Positions 56,165-64,000 of a stretch of DNA of 64,000 nucleotides are shown one piece after another. The number at the start of each line of letters is the position of its first letter. Position 1 is the stretch's first letter. Source of the stretch: Phytoactinopolyspora halotolerans. Its GTDB lineage: Bacteria; Actinomycetota; Actinomycetes; Jiangellales; Jiangellaceae. The notes beneath the pieces are model-generated. The model had not been told where the DNA came from. It saw only the letters and a list, made by a program, of their open reading frames with translations, and ran no database searches. Position numbers and translations under genes: made by a program. Where the stretch lies: assembly GCF_010550675.1 (NCBI RefSeq), contig NZ_JAAGOA010000035.1, forward strand, positions 1 through 64,000, written 5' to 3'.

Positions 56165-57193
56165 ATGGCAGGACGACTGACTGAGGTTGCAGCGAAGGTA
56201 GGCGTCAGCGAGGCAACGGTGAGCCGGGTACTCAACGGCCGGCCGGGTGTCTCCGAGGCGACCCGCGACGCCGTGCTCACCGCACTGGACGTGCTGGGAT
56301 ATGAGCGGCCGACCAAATTGCGCGGCGAACGCGCCCGGCTGGTCGGACTGGTCCTGCCGGAACTGCAGAACCCCATCTTCCCCGCCTTCGCCGACGTAGT
56401 CAGCAGTCTGCTGGCCAAACAGGGGCTGACGCCCGTGCTCTGCACGCAGACCGTCGGCGGAGGCGTGACCGAGGCCGACTATATCGAGCTGCTGTTCCAG
56501 CAACACGTCTCCGGTGTCCTGTTCGCCGGTGGCCTCTACAGCGGCAAGGAGGGCGAACACGGTCACTACGAGCGGCTGGTGGAACGCAAGCTTCCGACCG
56601 TCATGGTGAACGCGGGCGTGGAGGGACTGCCGTTTCCGCGAGTCTCCTGCGACGATGCGGCCGCTGCCGAGCTCGCCGTCCGACATCTGCTCTCCCTCGG
56701 CCACACCAGGATCGGCCTGGTCCTGGGACCGCACGACCATGTACCGTCGCTGCGCCGGCTCGATGCGGCGCACGCCGCCATGGCGGCCGCGGGCCTGGAA
56801 CTCGAGGAGGAGCTGATCGAGAACGCGATGCACTCGCTCGAGGGCGGACAGGCCGCGACCAGCAGGTTGATCAGGCGCGGTGCCACCGGAGTGCTGTGCG
56901 CGAGCGATCCCATGGCGCTCGGCGCCGTCCGCGCGGCCAAACGCGCCGGTCTGACGGTGCCCGCGGACTTCTCGGTCGTGGGCTATGACGACTCGGCGTT
57001 CATGAACTGCACCGAGCCGCCGCTCACCACGGTCCGGCAACCCATCGATGCCATGGGCAAGGCGGCCGTCGACATCCTGGTCGGACTCGTCGACGGCAAC
57101 ACCGTCGAACCGGACGAGCTGCTCTTCGCTCCGGAACTGGTGGTCCGGAACTCGACCGGCCCTGTCCCCGCCAGGCGGCCCCGCACCACCTAG
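56165..57193 (+). CDS. LacI family transcriptional regulator of locus 3
   Basis: 342 residues from the ATG of MAGRLTEVAAKVG. HTH in LTEVAAKVGVSEATVSRVLN, hinge in KLRGERARLVG, core with QTVGGGVTEADYIELLFQQ, HLLSLGHTRIGLVLGP and SVVGYDDSAFMNCTEPPLTT. Repressor of the alpha-glucan genes on both sides; it is divergent from the glucanase gene and precedes the GH13 and importer genes. Confidence 0.95.
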   Translation: MAGRLTEVAAKVGVSEATVSRVLNGRPGVSEATRDAVLTALDVLGYERPTKLRGERARLVGLVLPELQNPIFPAFADVVSSLLAKQGLTPVLCTQTVGGGVTEADYIELLFQQHVSGVLFAGGLYSGKEGEHGHYERLVERKLPTVMVNAGVEGLPFPRVSCDDAAAAELAVRHLLSLGHTRIGLVLGPHDHVPSLRRLDAAHAAMAAAGLELEEELIENAMHSLEGGQAATSRLIRRGATGVLCASDPMALGAVRAAKRAGLTVPADFSVVGYDDSAFMNCTEPPLTTVRQPIDAMGKAAVDILVGLVDGNTVEPDELLFAPELVVRNSTGPVPARRPRTT

Positions 57194-57535
57194 GACGTCG
57201 CAAGAACTCTGGTCATCGTCAAGGGCCGCGGTTGATTCGGCAGCAGTAGCACTCCCGGGACTCCCCTTCCAAGAGCTGACCCCTTCCCTGGCTTCCCTTT
57301 CCGATCGGGGCACGACACGGTGCACCGGCCCGCGCCGCCTGCCCGGAACTGCCTGGCCCCACGCGCCCACCCGACAGGGCTCGGCCGACCTGCGCCCGCC
57401 GGCCCATCACGCGAAGCGCGCCCACTCGCCGGCGTCATCCGCGTTACCCCCGACCTAGACATCGGGCAAATCAAGTTCCTGCAAGATTCTGTCTAACTCT
57501 TGCGCAATCATGTCGTCCTCATTAACGTGACCGCC
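57194..57535 (+). other. Intergenic region before the GH13 gene
   Basis: 342 bases. No gene; a long frame on the minus strand is a shadow. The right end carries the LacI operator listed separately. No strong -35/-10 pair could be assigned. Confidence 0.4.
57481..57507 (+). promoter_or_regulatory. LacI operator before the GH13/importer operon
   Basis: GCAAGA (57481-57486) and TCTTGC (57498-57503) form an inverted repeat with 11 bases between, and TTGCGCAA (57500-57507) is a perfect palindromic half-site pair. It sits 29 bases before the GH13 start. Same core as at 56007 and 56136. Confidence 0.6.
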
Positions 57536-59281
57536 ATGACTCAGCAACCTCCCGTCGACACTCAGCCAGCCGGCTGGTGGCGGTCAGCCGCCATCTACCA
57601 GGTCTACGTCCGCAGCTTCGCCGACGGGAACGGCGACGGCACCGGTGATCTCGCCGGCGTCCGCTCGCGTCTGCCGTACCTGCGCGACCTCGGTGTCGAC
57701 GCGATCTGGTTCACCCCGTGGTACCCGTCGCCCATGGCCGACGGCGGCTACGACATCTCCGACTATCGCTCGATCGACCCGGCCTTAGGGACGCTGGCCG
57801 AGGCGGAGCAGCTCATCGCCGAAGCGGCGGCCATGGGCATCCGCACCATCGTCGACATCGTCCCCAACCACGTCTCCGACCAGCATCCATGGTTCCAGGC
57901 CGCGCTGGCCGCGAGCGCCGGCTCCCCCGAGCGGGAGCGGTTCTGGTTCCACCCGGGCCGCGGCGTCGACGGCGAGGAACCGCCCAACGGGTGGACGTCG
58001 CACTTCGGCGGGCGCGCCTGGACCCGCACCAAGGACGCCGACGGACGTCCCGGCGAGTGGTACCTCCACCTGTTCGCCCCGGAGCAGCCCGACCTGAACT
58101 GGAACCATCCGGATGTCCGTCGTGAGCACGAGGAGATCCTGCGGTTCTGGTTCGATCGCGGCGTCGCCGGTGTGCGGATCGATTCCGCCGCGCTGCTGGT
58201 CAAGCACCCGGAGCTGCCGGAGATCGACGAGGGCCACGGTCCCGGCGAACACGTCCACGTGGACCGGGACGAATTGCACGACATCTACCGCGGCTGGCGT
58301 GCCGTCGCCGACGGGTACGGCGACAGCAGCCCCGGGCCACGCGCCCTGATCGGCGAGGTCTGGCTGCCGGATCCCGAGCGGATGGCGCGATACCTGCGAC
58401 CGGACGAGATGCACCTGGCCTTCAACTTCCCGTTTCTGACCTGCCCGTGGGACCCCGATCGGTTTCGGGAGACGATCGACGCCACGCTGCGTACCCATGC
58501 CGCTGTCGGCGCGCCGGCCACCTGGGTGCTCTCCAACCACGACGTCACCCGGCCGGTCACCCGATACGGCCGCGCGGACACGTCGTTCGCGTTCGAGACC
58601 AAACGCGCCGGTGTCCCGTCCGACCTCACCCTGGGGTTGCGACGAGCGCGTGCGGCCGCGCTGCTGGCCATGGCGCTGCCCGGCGCGGTCTACATCTACC
58701 AGGGTGAGGAACTCGGGCTGCCCGAGGTGGAGGACATCGCCCCGCACCGGCGCCAAGATCCGATGTACTTCCGCTCCGGCGGCGTCGACCCCGGCCGGGA
58801 CGGAGCCCGCGTACCGATGCCATGGAGCGGCGAGGCACCGCCGTACGGTTTCACCCACGGCAGCGGCACCACGGATGGCAACGCGGTGAAGAGCGGCGCG
58901 ACGGAAACCTGGCTGCCCCAACCCGAAGGCTGGGCGGATCTGACCGCGGAGGCGCAGGCGGCAGACCCGGACTCGACGCTGTGGCTGTACCGGCAGGCGC
59001 TGCGGATCAGGCGCGCGGAGACCGGTCTGCGCGGCCCGGGCGCCGCCCACGGTGCCGGCGAGAACGCAAGCCGAGATGCCGTCCAAGGTAGAGGGCACCT
59101 GCACTGGCTGCAGGCGTCGGCAGGGGTGCTCGCCTTCACCCGCGGCGACCGGTTCGGATGCGTCGTCAACATGTCCGCGTCCCCGATCGACCTCCCGCCA
59201 CACCAGGACGTCCTCTTGTCCAGCGCCCAGCTCGACGACGGGCGGCTGCCCTGCGACACCACCGCCTGGCTCCACCTGTGA
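57536..59281 (+). CDS. GH13 alpha-glucosidase, cytoplasmic
   Basis: 581 residues from ATG. TIM-barrel with GH13 regions: DAIWFTPWYPSPMADGGYDI, RTIVDIVPNHVSD (region I), GVRIDSAALLV (nucleophile Asp), LIGEVWLPDPERM (acid Glu) and WVLSNHDVTRP (transition-state Asp). This subtype hydrolyses short alpha-glucans or disaccharides from the non-reducing end. No signal peptide; acts on imported sugars. First gene of the operon; binding protein starts 94 bp downstream. Confidence 0.93.
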   Translation: MTQQPPVDTQPAGWWRSAAIYQVYVRSFADGNGDGTGDLAGVRSRLPYLRDLGVDAIWFTPWYPSPMADGGYDISDYRSIDPALGTLAEAEQLIAEAAAMGIRTIVDIVPNHVSDQHPWFQAALAASAGSPERERFWFHPGRGVDGEEPPNGWTSHFGGRAWTRTKDADGRPGEWYLHLFAPEQPDLNWNHPDVRREHEEILRFWFDRGVAGVRIDSAALLVKHPELPEIDEGHGPGEHVHVDRDELHDIYRGWRAVADGYGDSSPGPRALIGEVWLPDPERMARYLRPDEMHLAFNFPFLTCPWDPDRFRETIDATLRTHAAVGAPATWVLSNHDVTRPVTRYGRADTSFAFETKRAGVPSDLTLGLRRARAAALLAMALPGAVYIYQGEELGLPEVEDIAPHRRQDPMYFRSGGVDPGRDGARVPMPWSGEAPPYGFTHGSGTTDGNAVKSGATETWLPQPEGWADLTAEAQAADPDSTLWLYRQALRIRRAETGLRGPGAAHGAGENASRDAVQGRGHLHWLQASAGVLAFTRGDRFGCVVNMSASPIDLPPHQDVLLSSAQLDDGRLPCDTTAWLHL

Positions 59282-59374
59282 AACATGGCCCGGCACACAC
59301 ATCACCGAGTACGCCGCAAGAACCGGGCACACATCGATGAGTGCAACGAAGCACCGAGGATGAGGAGAGAACAG

Positions 59375-60802
59375 ATGAGGAGAATACGCATCGGCGTCGC
59401 GACGGCCGCCGTCTTCGCGGTCACCCTGATGACCGCCTGCGGTTCCGGCGACGAGCCGGACGACGTCAGCGACGCGGGCGACGCCGGCAGCTCCGGAGAC
59501 TCCGGGAACGGCACGGACGACGGCGAAGCCGGCGGTGAACCGGTCACCATCAGCGTGAGCAACCTGCCTCCGAGCACCGAGTCGGCCACCCGGGAGGCGT
59601 TTCTCGCCCGGGTCGAAGAGTTCGAAGAGGCGAACCCGGACATCACCGTCGAGCCGAAGGAGTACGAGTGGGACGTCACCACCTTCGCCGCACAGCTCGC
59701 CGGCGGCACGCTGCCCACCACCTTCGAGTTCCCGTTCACCGACGGCAAGGCGCTGATCGAGCGCGGCCAGCTGGCCGACATCACCGCTGAGGTCGAGGAC
59801 CTGCCCTACGCCGCCGAGTTCAACCCGAGCGTGCTTGACGTCGCCCAGGATGAGGCGGGCAACATCTATGCCGTCCCGAGCGCCGCCTACGGCATGGGGC
59901 TGCACTATAACCGGGCGCTGTTCGAGGAGGCCGGGCTCGACCCGGATCAGCCGCCCACCAGCTGGGATGAGGTCCGCGAGTACGCCGACGCCATCGCCGA
60001 GGAGACCGGGCAGGCCGGGTTCGCGCAGATGACGCAGAACAACACCGGCGGCTGGATACTCACCACGCTCACCTACGCGTTGGGCGGGCGGATGGAGGAA
60101 GGCGTCGGCGAGGACGTCACGGCGACTCTCGACAACGACGGCGCCCGCCGCGCCCTCGGCCTGTTGCAGTCGATGCGCTGGGAGGACGACTCGATGGGGG
60201 ACAACTTCCTGTATGACTGGGGCACCATCAACCAGGCGTTCGCGGCCGGCCAGGTGGGCATGTACATCGGCGGTTCCGACGTCTACAACAGCCTCGTCAC
60301 CGAGAACGGCATCGATCCGGACGACTACGGGTTGACCGTCCTCCCGCTGGAGGGCGACGACGCCGGCGTGCTGGGCGGCGGCACCATCGTCGGCGTACGC
60401 CCGGACGCTTCGGAGGCCGAACGTGCCGCCGCGGTCAAGTGGATCGACTTCTACTACATGAGCAAGCTGACCGACGAGGAGTCCGCCGTCGCCGACGCCG
60501 AGGCGCTGGCCGCCAACGATGCGCCGATCGGCACACCGACGCTGCCCGTCTTCGACGAGGAGCAGTTGGCCAAGTCCGACGCCTGGGTGGCCGACTACGT
60601 CAACGTCCCGCTGGAGCAGATGATGCCGTTCAAGGAGAACATCCTCAGCCAGCCGTTGGTCCCCGAACCTCCGGTCAAGGCACAGGACCTCTACGCCGAG
60701 CTCGACTCGGTGGTCCAGGCCGTCCTCACCGAGGAGGACGCTGACATCGACCGCCTGCTGACCACCGCGAACGATAACGTCAGCGCTCTGCTGAGCCGCT
60801 GA
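59375..60802 (+). CDS. Sugar ABC transporter substrate-binding lipoprotein
   Basis: 475 residues from the second ATG (GGAGAG spaced correctly); the first is only five codons away. Lipobox MTAC (Cys ~20) then an Asp/Gly/Ser linker and family 1 fold (ISVSNLPPSTESATREAFLA, AVPSAAYGMGLHYNRALFEE). Longer than the other two binding proteins. Captures alpha-gluco-oligosaccharide by context. Confidence 0.92.
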   Translation: MRRIRIGVATAAVFAVTLMTACGSGDEPDDVSDAGDAGSSGDSGNGTDDGEAGGEPVTISVSNLPPSTESATREAFLARVEEFEEANPDITVEPKEYEWDVTTFAAQLAGGTLPTTFEFPFTDGKALIERGQLADITAEVEDLPYAAEFNPSVLDVAQDEAGNIYAVPSAAYGMGLHYNRALFEEAGLDPDQPPTSWDEVREYADAIAEETGQAGFAQMTQNNTGGWILTTLTYALGGRMEEGVGEDVTATLDNDGARRALGLLQSMRWEDDSMGDNFLYDWGTINQAFAAGQVGMYIGGSDVYNSLVTENGIDPDDYGLTVLPLEGDDAGVLGGGTIVGVRPDASEAERAAAVKWIDFYYMSKLTDEESAVADAEALAANDAPIGTPTLPVFDEEQLAKSDAWVADYVNVPLEQMMPFKENILSQPLVPEPPVKAQDLYAELDSVVQAVLTEEDADIDRLLTTANDNVSALLSR

Positions 60803-60815
60803 CGCGGGGGTCGGA

Positions 60816-61703
60816 GTGAGCGCAACGATACGTTGGGTGCGGCACGGCGGGCTCAGCACGCTGCTCCTGCTGCTGCCGCTCCTGCTCGCCTTCGGCTACT
60901 TCGGCTGGTACCCGATCGGTCGAGCCGTCGTCATGAGCTTTCAGGAGACCAACCTGGTCACCGAGCCGGTCTGGGTAGGCCTGGACAACTTCCGCAGCGT
61001 CCTCGCCGACCCGCTGTTCTGGACGTCGGTACGCAATACCGCCTACTTCACCGTGCTCGCCCTGCTGTTCGGCTACCCGATCCCGCTGGTGCTGGCGGTG
61101 CTCATGAGCGAGGTCAGACGGTACAAGGGGCTGTTCAGCGCCCTGGCCTACCTGCCCGTGGTGGTGCCGCCGGTGGTGGCCGTGCTGCTCTGGCGCGTCT
61201 TCTATGATGCGAGCTCGAGCGGCGTGTTCAACACCATTCTGGGCTGGTTCGGGCTGGGACCGTTCCCGTGGATCCAGGACGCGTCGTCGGCGATGCCGTC
61301 GTTGGTGTTACAGGCGACGTGGTCGAACGCCGGCGCGACGGTCATCATCTACCTGGCGGCGCTGACGTCGGTCCGCACCGAGCTCTACGACGCGGCCGAG
61401 GTCGACGGTGCCGGAGTCTGGGGCAAGATCTGGAACGTGACGTTGCCGCAGTTGCGCGGCATCCTGCTGATCACGCTGATCCTTCAGGTGATCGCCACGT
61501 TCCAGATCTTCACCGAGCCGTACCTGATGACCGGTGGTGGGCCGAACAACGCGACGACGACGGTCCTGCTGCAGATCTACGACTACGCGTTCCGTTTCGG
61601 CGATTACGGCGCCGCGACCGCGTTGTCGTTGCTGCTTGCCCTCTTCCTCGCGGTGATGTCGGCCGTGTACTTCCGCCTCACACGATCCTGGAGCACAACA
61701 TGA
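60816..61703 (+). CDS. Sugar ABC transporter permease (MalF-like)
   Basis: 295 residues from GTG. Six helices; EAA loop YDAAEVDGAGVWGKIWNVTLP. Stop overlaps the start of the second permease (ATGA). Member of the alpha-glucan importer. Confidence 0.92.
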   Translation: MSATIRWVRHGGLSTLLLLLPLLLAFGYFGWYPIGRAVVMSFQETNLVTEPVWVGLDNFRSVLADPLFWTSVRNTAYFTVLALLFGYPIPLVLAVLMSEVRRYKGLFSALAYLPVVVPPVVAVLLWRVFYDASSSGVFNTILGWFGLGPFPWIQDASSAMPSLVLQATWSNAGATVIIYLAALTSVRTELYDAAEVDGAGVWGKIWNVTLPQLRGILLITLILQVIATFQIFTEPYLMTGGGPNNATTTVLLQIYDYAFRFGDYGAATALSLLLALFLAVMSAVYFRLTRSWSTT

Positions 61704-62794
61704 CCCGCGCAGCAGGCCTCGGGCGGGACCCGGGCGACATCGGCGCAGCGTCGCCCTCGAGCACAGGAACGACCACAGGCACGACGACGGGTGCGGGCAC
61801 GAGCACAGGCGCGGGCCCGCAGCGACCCGCGTCGTCTGGAGGGAAGCCACCCCGCCGCCGGACGGCACGCGGACGGGCGGCACGCGGGCGAACCTCCCGC
61901 GGGCCGTCGGCGCCTGCCACCGACCGCGGATTCCTGTCCGACTTCGACTGGCGGCGCCCCCACGTGCGGTGGACGATGCGCGGCGCGCACAGCCTGCTGC
62001 TCATCGGCTTGGTGGTCGGCTGCGTCGGACCGATGCTATGGCTGACCAAGGCGGCGATCAGCACCACCCAGGACACGCTGCGGGCGCCCATGGAGCTGTG
62101 GCCCAGCGGCGTCGACTGGGACAATCTCTCCACGGCTTGGAACCAGGCCGAGATCAGCACCTACTTCGCCAACACGGTGTGGGTGGCGCTGGGTTCGTGG
62201 TTCTTCCAACTGCTCGTCGCGACAACGGGCGGGTACGTCCTGGCGGTGCTGCGCCCCGCATACGCCCGGGTGATCACCGGGGCGGTGCTGGCGACGCTGT
62301 TCTTGCCTGGCGTCATCGTGCTGGTGCCGCTGTTTCTCACCGTGCTCGACCTGCCGTTACTGAACGTCTCGCTGCTCAACACCTACTGGGCGGTGTGGTT
62401 GCCCGCCGGGGCCAACGCGTTCAACGTCCTGCTGGTCAAGCGGTTCATGGACAGCCTGCCCGGGGATGTCTTCGAGGCTGCCCGGATGGATGGGGCGGGA
62501 CCGCTGCGGATGTTGTGGTCCGTGGCGCTGCCGATGTCGAAGCCGGTCCTCGGTGTGGTGTCGATCTTCGCCGTGTTGAACGCGTGGAAGGACTTTCTAT
62601 GGCCGCTGATCGTCCTCCCGGAGCCGACGATGCAGCCTCTGTCGGTGCGGTTACCGATCATCCGCGACACCGTGGAACTCGACGTCTTCCTGGCGGCGTT
62701 GCTGATCTCGATGGCGCTGCCGATCGCGATCTTCCTGGTGTTCCAGCGGCTGTTCCTGCGCAACGCGGGCCTCGGGGGTGCGGTCAAGGGTTAG
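61700..62794 (+). CDS. Sugar ABC transporter permease (MalG-like) with long low-complexity N-terminus
   Basis: 364 residues. About 75 residues of Ser/Thr/Gly then Arg-rich low complexity (SSTGTTTGTTTGAGTSTG; RRRTARGRAARGRTSRG) precede the first helix (GAHSLLLIGLVVGCVGPML). Five further helices and EAA loop EAARMDGAGPLRMLWSVALP. The tail is unusual for the family and probably cytoplasmic. Confidence 0.9.
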   Translation: MTRAAGLGRDPGDIGAASPSSTGTTTGTTTGAGTSTGAGPQRPASSGGKPPRRRTARGRAARGRTSRGPSAPATDRGFLSDFDWRRPHVRWTMRGAHSLLLIGLVVGCVGPMLWLTKAAISTTQDTLRAPMELWPSGVDWDNLSTAWNQAEISTYFANTVWVALGSWFFQLLVATTGGYVLAVLRPAYARVITGAVLATLFLPGVIVLVPLFLTVLDLPLLNVSLLNTYWAVWLPAGANAFNVLLVKRFMDSLPGDVFEAARMDGAGPLRMLWSVALPMSKPVLGVVSIFAVLNAWKDFLWPLIVLPEPTMQPLSVRLPIIRDTVELDVFLAALLISMALPIAIFLVFQRLFLRNAGLGGAVKG

Positions 62795-62851
62795 CCTCCA
62801 CACCCTCTTCATCTCCTCTCCCCCTCTCCTCTGTCCTCCCTTCCCCCGCGA

Positions 62852-62915
62852 CTCCCCATGATCATCAACGATGGGCCGACCGTGGTACACCCCAGTCGTC
62901 GATGATCATGGGGAG
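62852..62915 (-). terminator. Hairpin with ATGATCAT core between permease and citramalate synthase
   Basis: CTCCCCATGATCATCAACG and CGTCGATGATCATGGGGAG, 19-base arms with one mismatch and a 26-base loop; it lies between two converging genes, so may serve both. Third member of the repeat family (see 38371, 52749). Confidence 0.75.
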
Positions 62916-62921
62916 TTGCGG

Positions 62922-64000
62922 TCAGGAGACGCGGTCGGCGCCCTGCCGGAGCAGACCGTAGGTGACACCGTCGACGAGCGCCTCCCAGGAAGCCTCGATG
63001 ATGTTGGCGCCGATGCCGACCGTCTCCCAGGACGACTCTCCGTCGGTCATCTCGACCAGCACCCGGGTGATGGCATCCGTTCCATGCGAGGCGTCCAGGA
63101 TGCGCACCCGGAAGTCGATCAACTCGATCTTGGCGATCTCCGGGTACAGCGTGCCGATGGCTGCACGCAGCGCGTGATCCAGCGCGTTGACCGGACCGTT
63201 CCCTTCGCCGGTCACCACGGCCCGCTCGCCTCCGGCACGCAGCTTCACCGTGGCTTCGCTCGCCGCCTCGCTGCCCGGGCGAGACTCGGTGATGACCCGC
63301 CATGCCTCGACCTCGAAGAACCGCGTGCGCTCCCCCTCGACCTCCTCGCGGAGCAGCAGTTCGAACGACGCGTCCGCGGCCTCGAAGGTATAGCCGGAGG
63401 CTTCCAGCTCCTTGACTCGCTGAGTGATCCGTCCGACCAGCTCCCGGTTGTCGGACAGGTCGAATCCCAGCTCGCGGCCCTTCAGCTCGACGCTGGCCCG
63501 GCCGGCCATGTCCGAGACGAGCATCCGCATGTCGTTGCCGACCAGCGAGGGGTCCGTGTGCTGGTACAGGTCAGGGTCGACCTTGATGGCGCTGGCATGC
63601 AGGCCGGCCTTGTGCGCGAACGCGCTGGAACCGACATAGGGCTGGCGCGAGTACGGCACGATGTTGGTGAGCTCGGAGACCGCGTGCGCGATCCGGGTGG
63701 ACTCGCGCAGCGCCCCGGCCGGCAGCACCTGACGTTCCCGCTTGAGCTCCAGGTTGGCGACGACGGTGAGCAGGTCCGCGTTGCCGGTGCGCTCGCCGGT
63801 GCCGTTGATGGTGCCCTGCATGTGGGTGGCACCCGCGTCGATCGCGGCGAGCGAGTTGGCAACGGCGCAGCCGGTGTCGTTGTGCGCATGGATACCGAGC
63901 CGGGCGCCGGTGGCGTCGGCGACCGCGGCCACCGTGGCGCGCACGTCGTCGGGGAGCATTCCGCCGTTGGTGTCGCAGAGCACCACGACATCGGCCCCGG
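62922..64000 (-). CDS. cimA: Citramalate synthase, partial (start beyond window)
   Basis: C-terminal about 359 residues present. DRE-TIM metallolyase with metal-binding HAHND (GIHAHNDTGCAVANS) and EGTGERTGNADL-like segment (INGTGERTGNADLLTVV), followed by YVGSSAFAHKAGLHASAI and a C-terminal LeuA-dimer domain (YPEIAKIELIDFRVRILDA). Makes citramalate from pyruvate and acetyl-CoA for isoleucine synthesis; can be confused with 2-isopropylmalate synthase homologues, but the motif set favours CimA. Confidence 0.92.
   Translation of the reverse strand, partial: GADVVVLCDTNGGMLPDDVRATVAAVADATGARLGIHAHNDTGCAVANSLAAIDAGATHMQGTINGTGERTGNADLLTVVANLELKRERQVLPAGALRESTRIAHAVSELTNIVPYSRQPYVGSSAFAHKAGLHASAIKVDPDLYQHTDPSLVGNDMRMLVSDMAGRASVELKGRELGFDLSDNRELVGRITQRVKELEASGYTFEAADASFELLLREEVEGERTRFFEVEAWRVITESRPGSEAASEATVKLRAGGERAVVTGEGNGPVNALDHALRAAIGTLYPEIAKIELIDFRVRILDASHGTDAITRVLVEMTDGESSWETVGIGANIIEASWEALVDGVTYGLLRQGADRVS

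Noticed and set aside
57785-60859. 1024-codon minus-strand frame over GH13 and the binding protein
   Set aside because: Antisense shadow with biased composition; real genes on the plus strand carry catalytic motifs and a lipobox.

Overview
High-GC DNA with GTG/TTG starts, tight ATGA/GTGA stop-start overlaps, ECF sigma factors, F420-type oxidoreductase genes and CUT1 sugar importers without their own ATPase: an actinomycete, most likely a soil or plant-associated saprophyte. The genus cannot be fixed from the sequence.

Layout. 1-6.6 kb: transposase remnant, two secreted lipoproteins, an amidohydrolase and a secreted rhamnogalacturonan lyase. 6.8-23.7 kb: housekeeping and accessory genes: an ECF sigma factor with a membrane partner, a UvrA-like ABC protein, many small single-domain genes (VOC, AraC, CGNR, YdeI/DUF1905, PPOX, GNAT, MmcQ), an ECF42-type locus (YCII/DGPF protein, sigma factor with TPR tail, MFS exporter, DUF899 protein) and an arginase-fold protein that has lost metal ligands. 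23.8-33.3 kb: carbohydrate locus 1: a very large secreted beta-helix protein, a FadR/GntR regulator, a sugar ABC importer and an enolase-superfamily enzyme; two near-identical promoter/operator modules tie it together. 33.3-36.1 kb: wreckage of an integrative element (two tyrosine-recombinase C-termini, a frameshifted SCO6880-like conjugation fragment) ending beside tRNA-Glu and tRNA-Gln. 36.6-44.3 kb: gltX, FAH-family hydrolase, membrane protein, 'methyladenine glycosylase'-family gene, an HTH-MNT antitoxin with a truncated HEPN toxin, P450 and MFS. 44.5-50.5 kb: carbohydrate locus 2 (LacI, ABC importer, GH43 beta-xylosidase/arabinofuranosidase). 50.6-52.7 kb: lipoate ligase and a nitronate-monooxygenase-like enzyme. 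52.8-62.8 kb: carbohydrate locus 3: secreted multi-domain beta-helix glucanase (GH87/mycodextranase-like), LacI, GH13 alpha-glucosidase and ABC importer. The right edge holds a partial citramalate synthase gene.

How it works together. Three extracellular polysaccharide systems each pair a secreted or cytoplasmic carbohydrate-active enzyme with a substrate-binding lipoprotein plus two permeases, and each has its own local regulator (GntR or LacI). None encodes an ATP-binding subunit, so all probably share an MsiK-type ATPase encoded elsewhere. Locus 3 is best read as alpha-glucan (possibly alpha-1,3-glucan) utilisation: outside cleavage, oligosaccharide import, inside hydrolysis, with LacI half-sites of the type TTGCGYAR in front of both arms. 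Hairpins carrying an ATGATCAT core follow three unrelated minus-strand genes and look like a dispersed terminator-like repeat. All functional calls are by reading the protein sequence; no searches were run.
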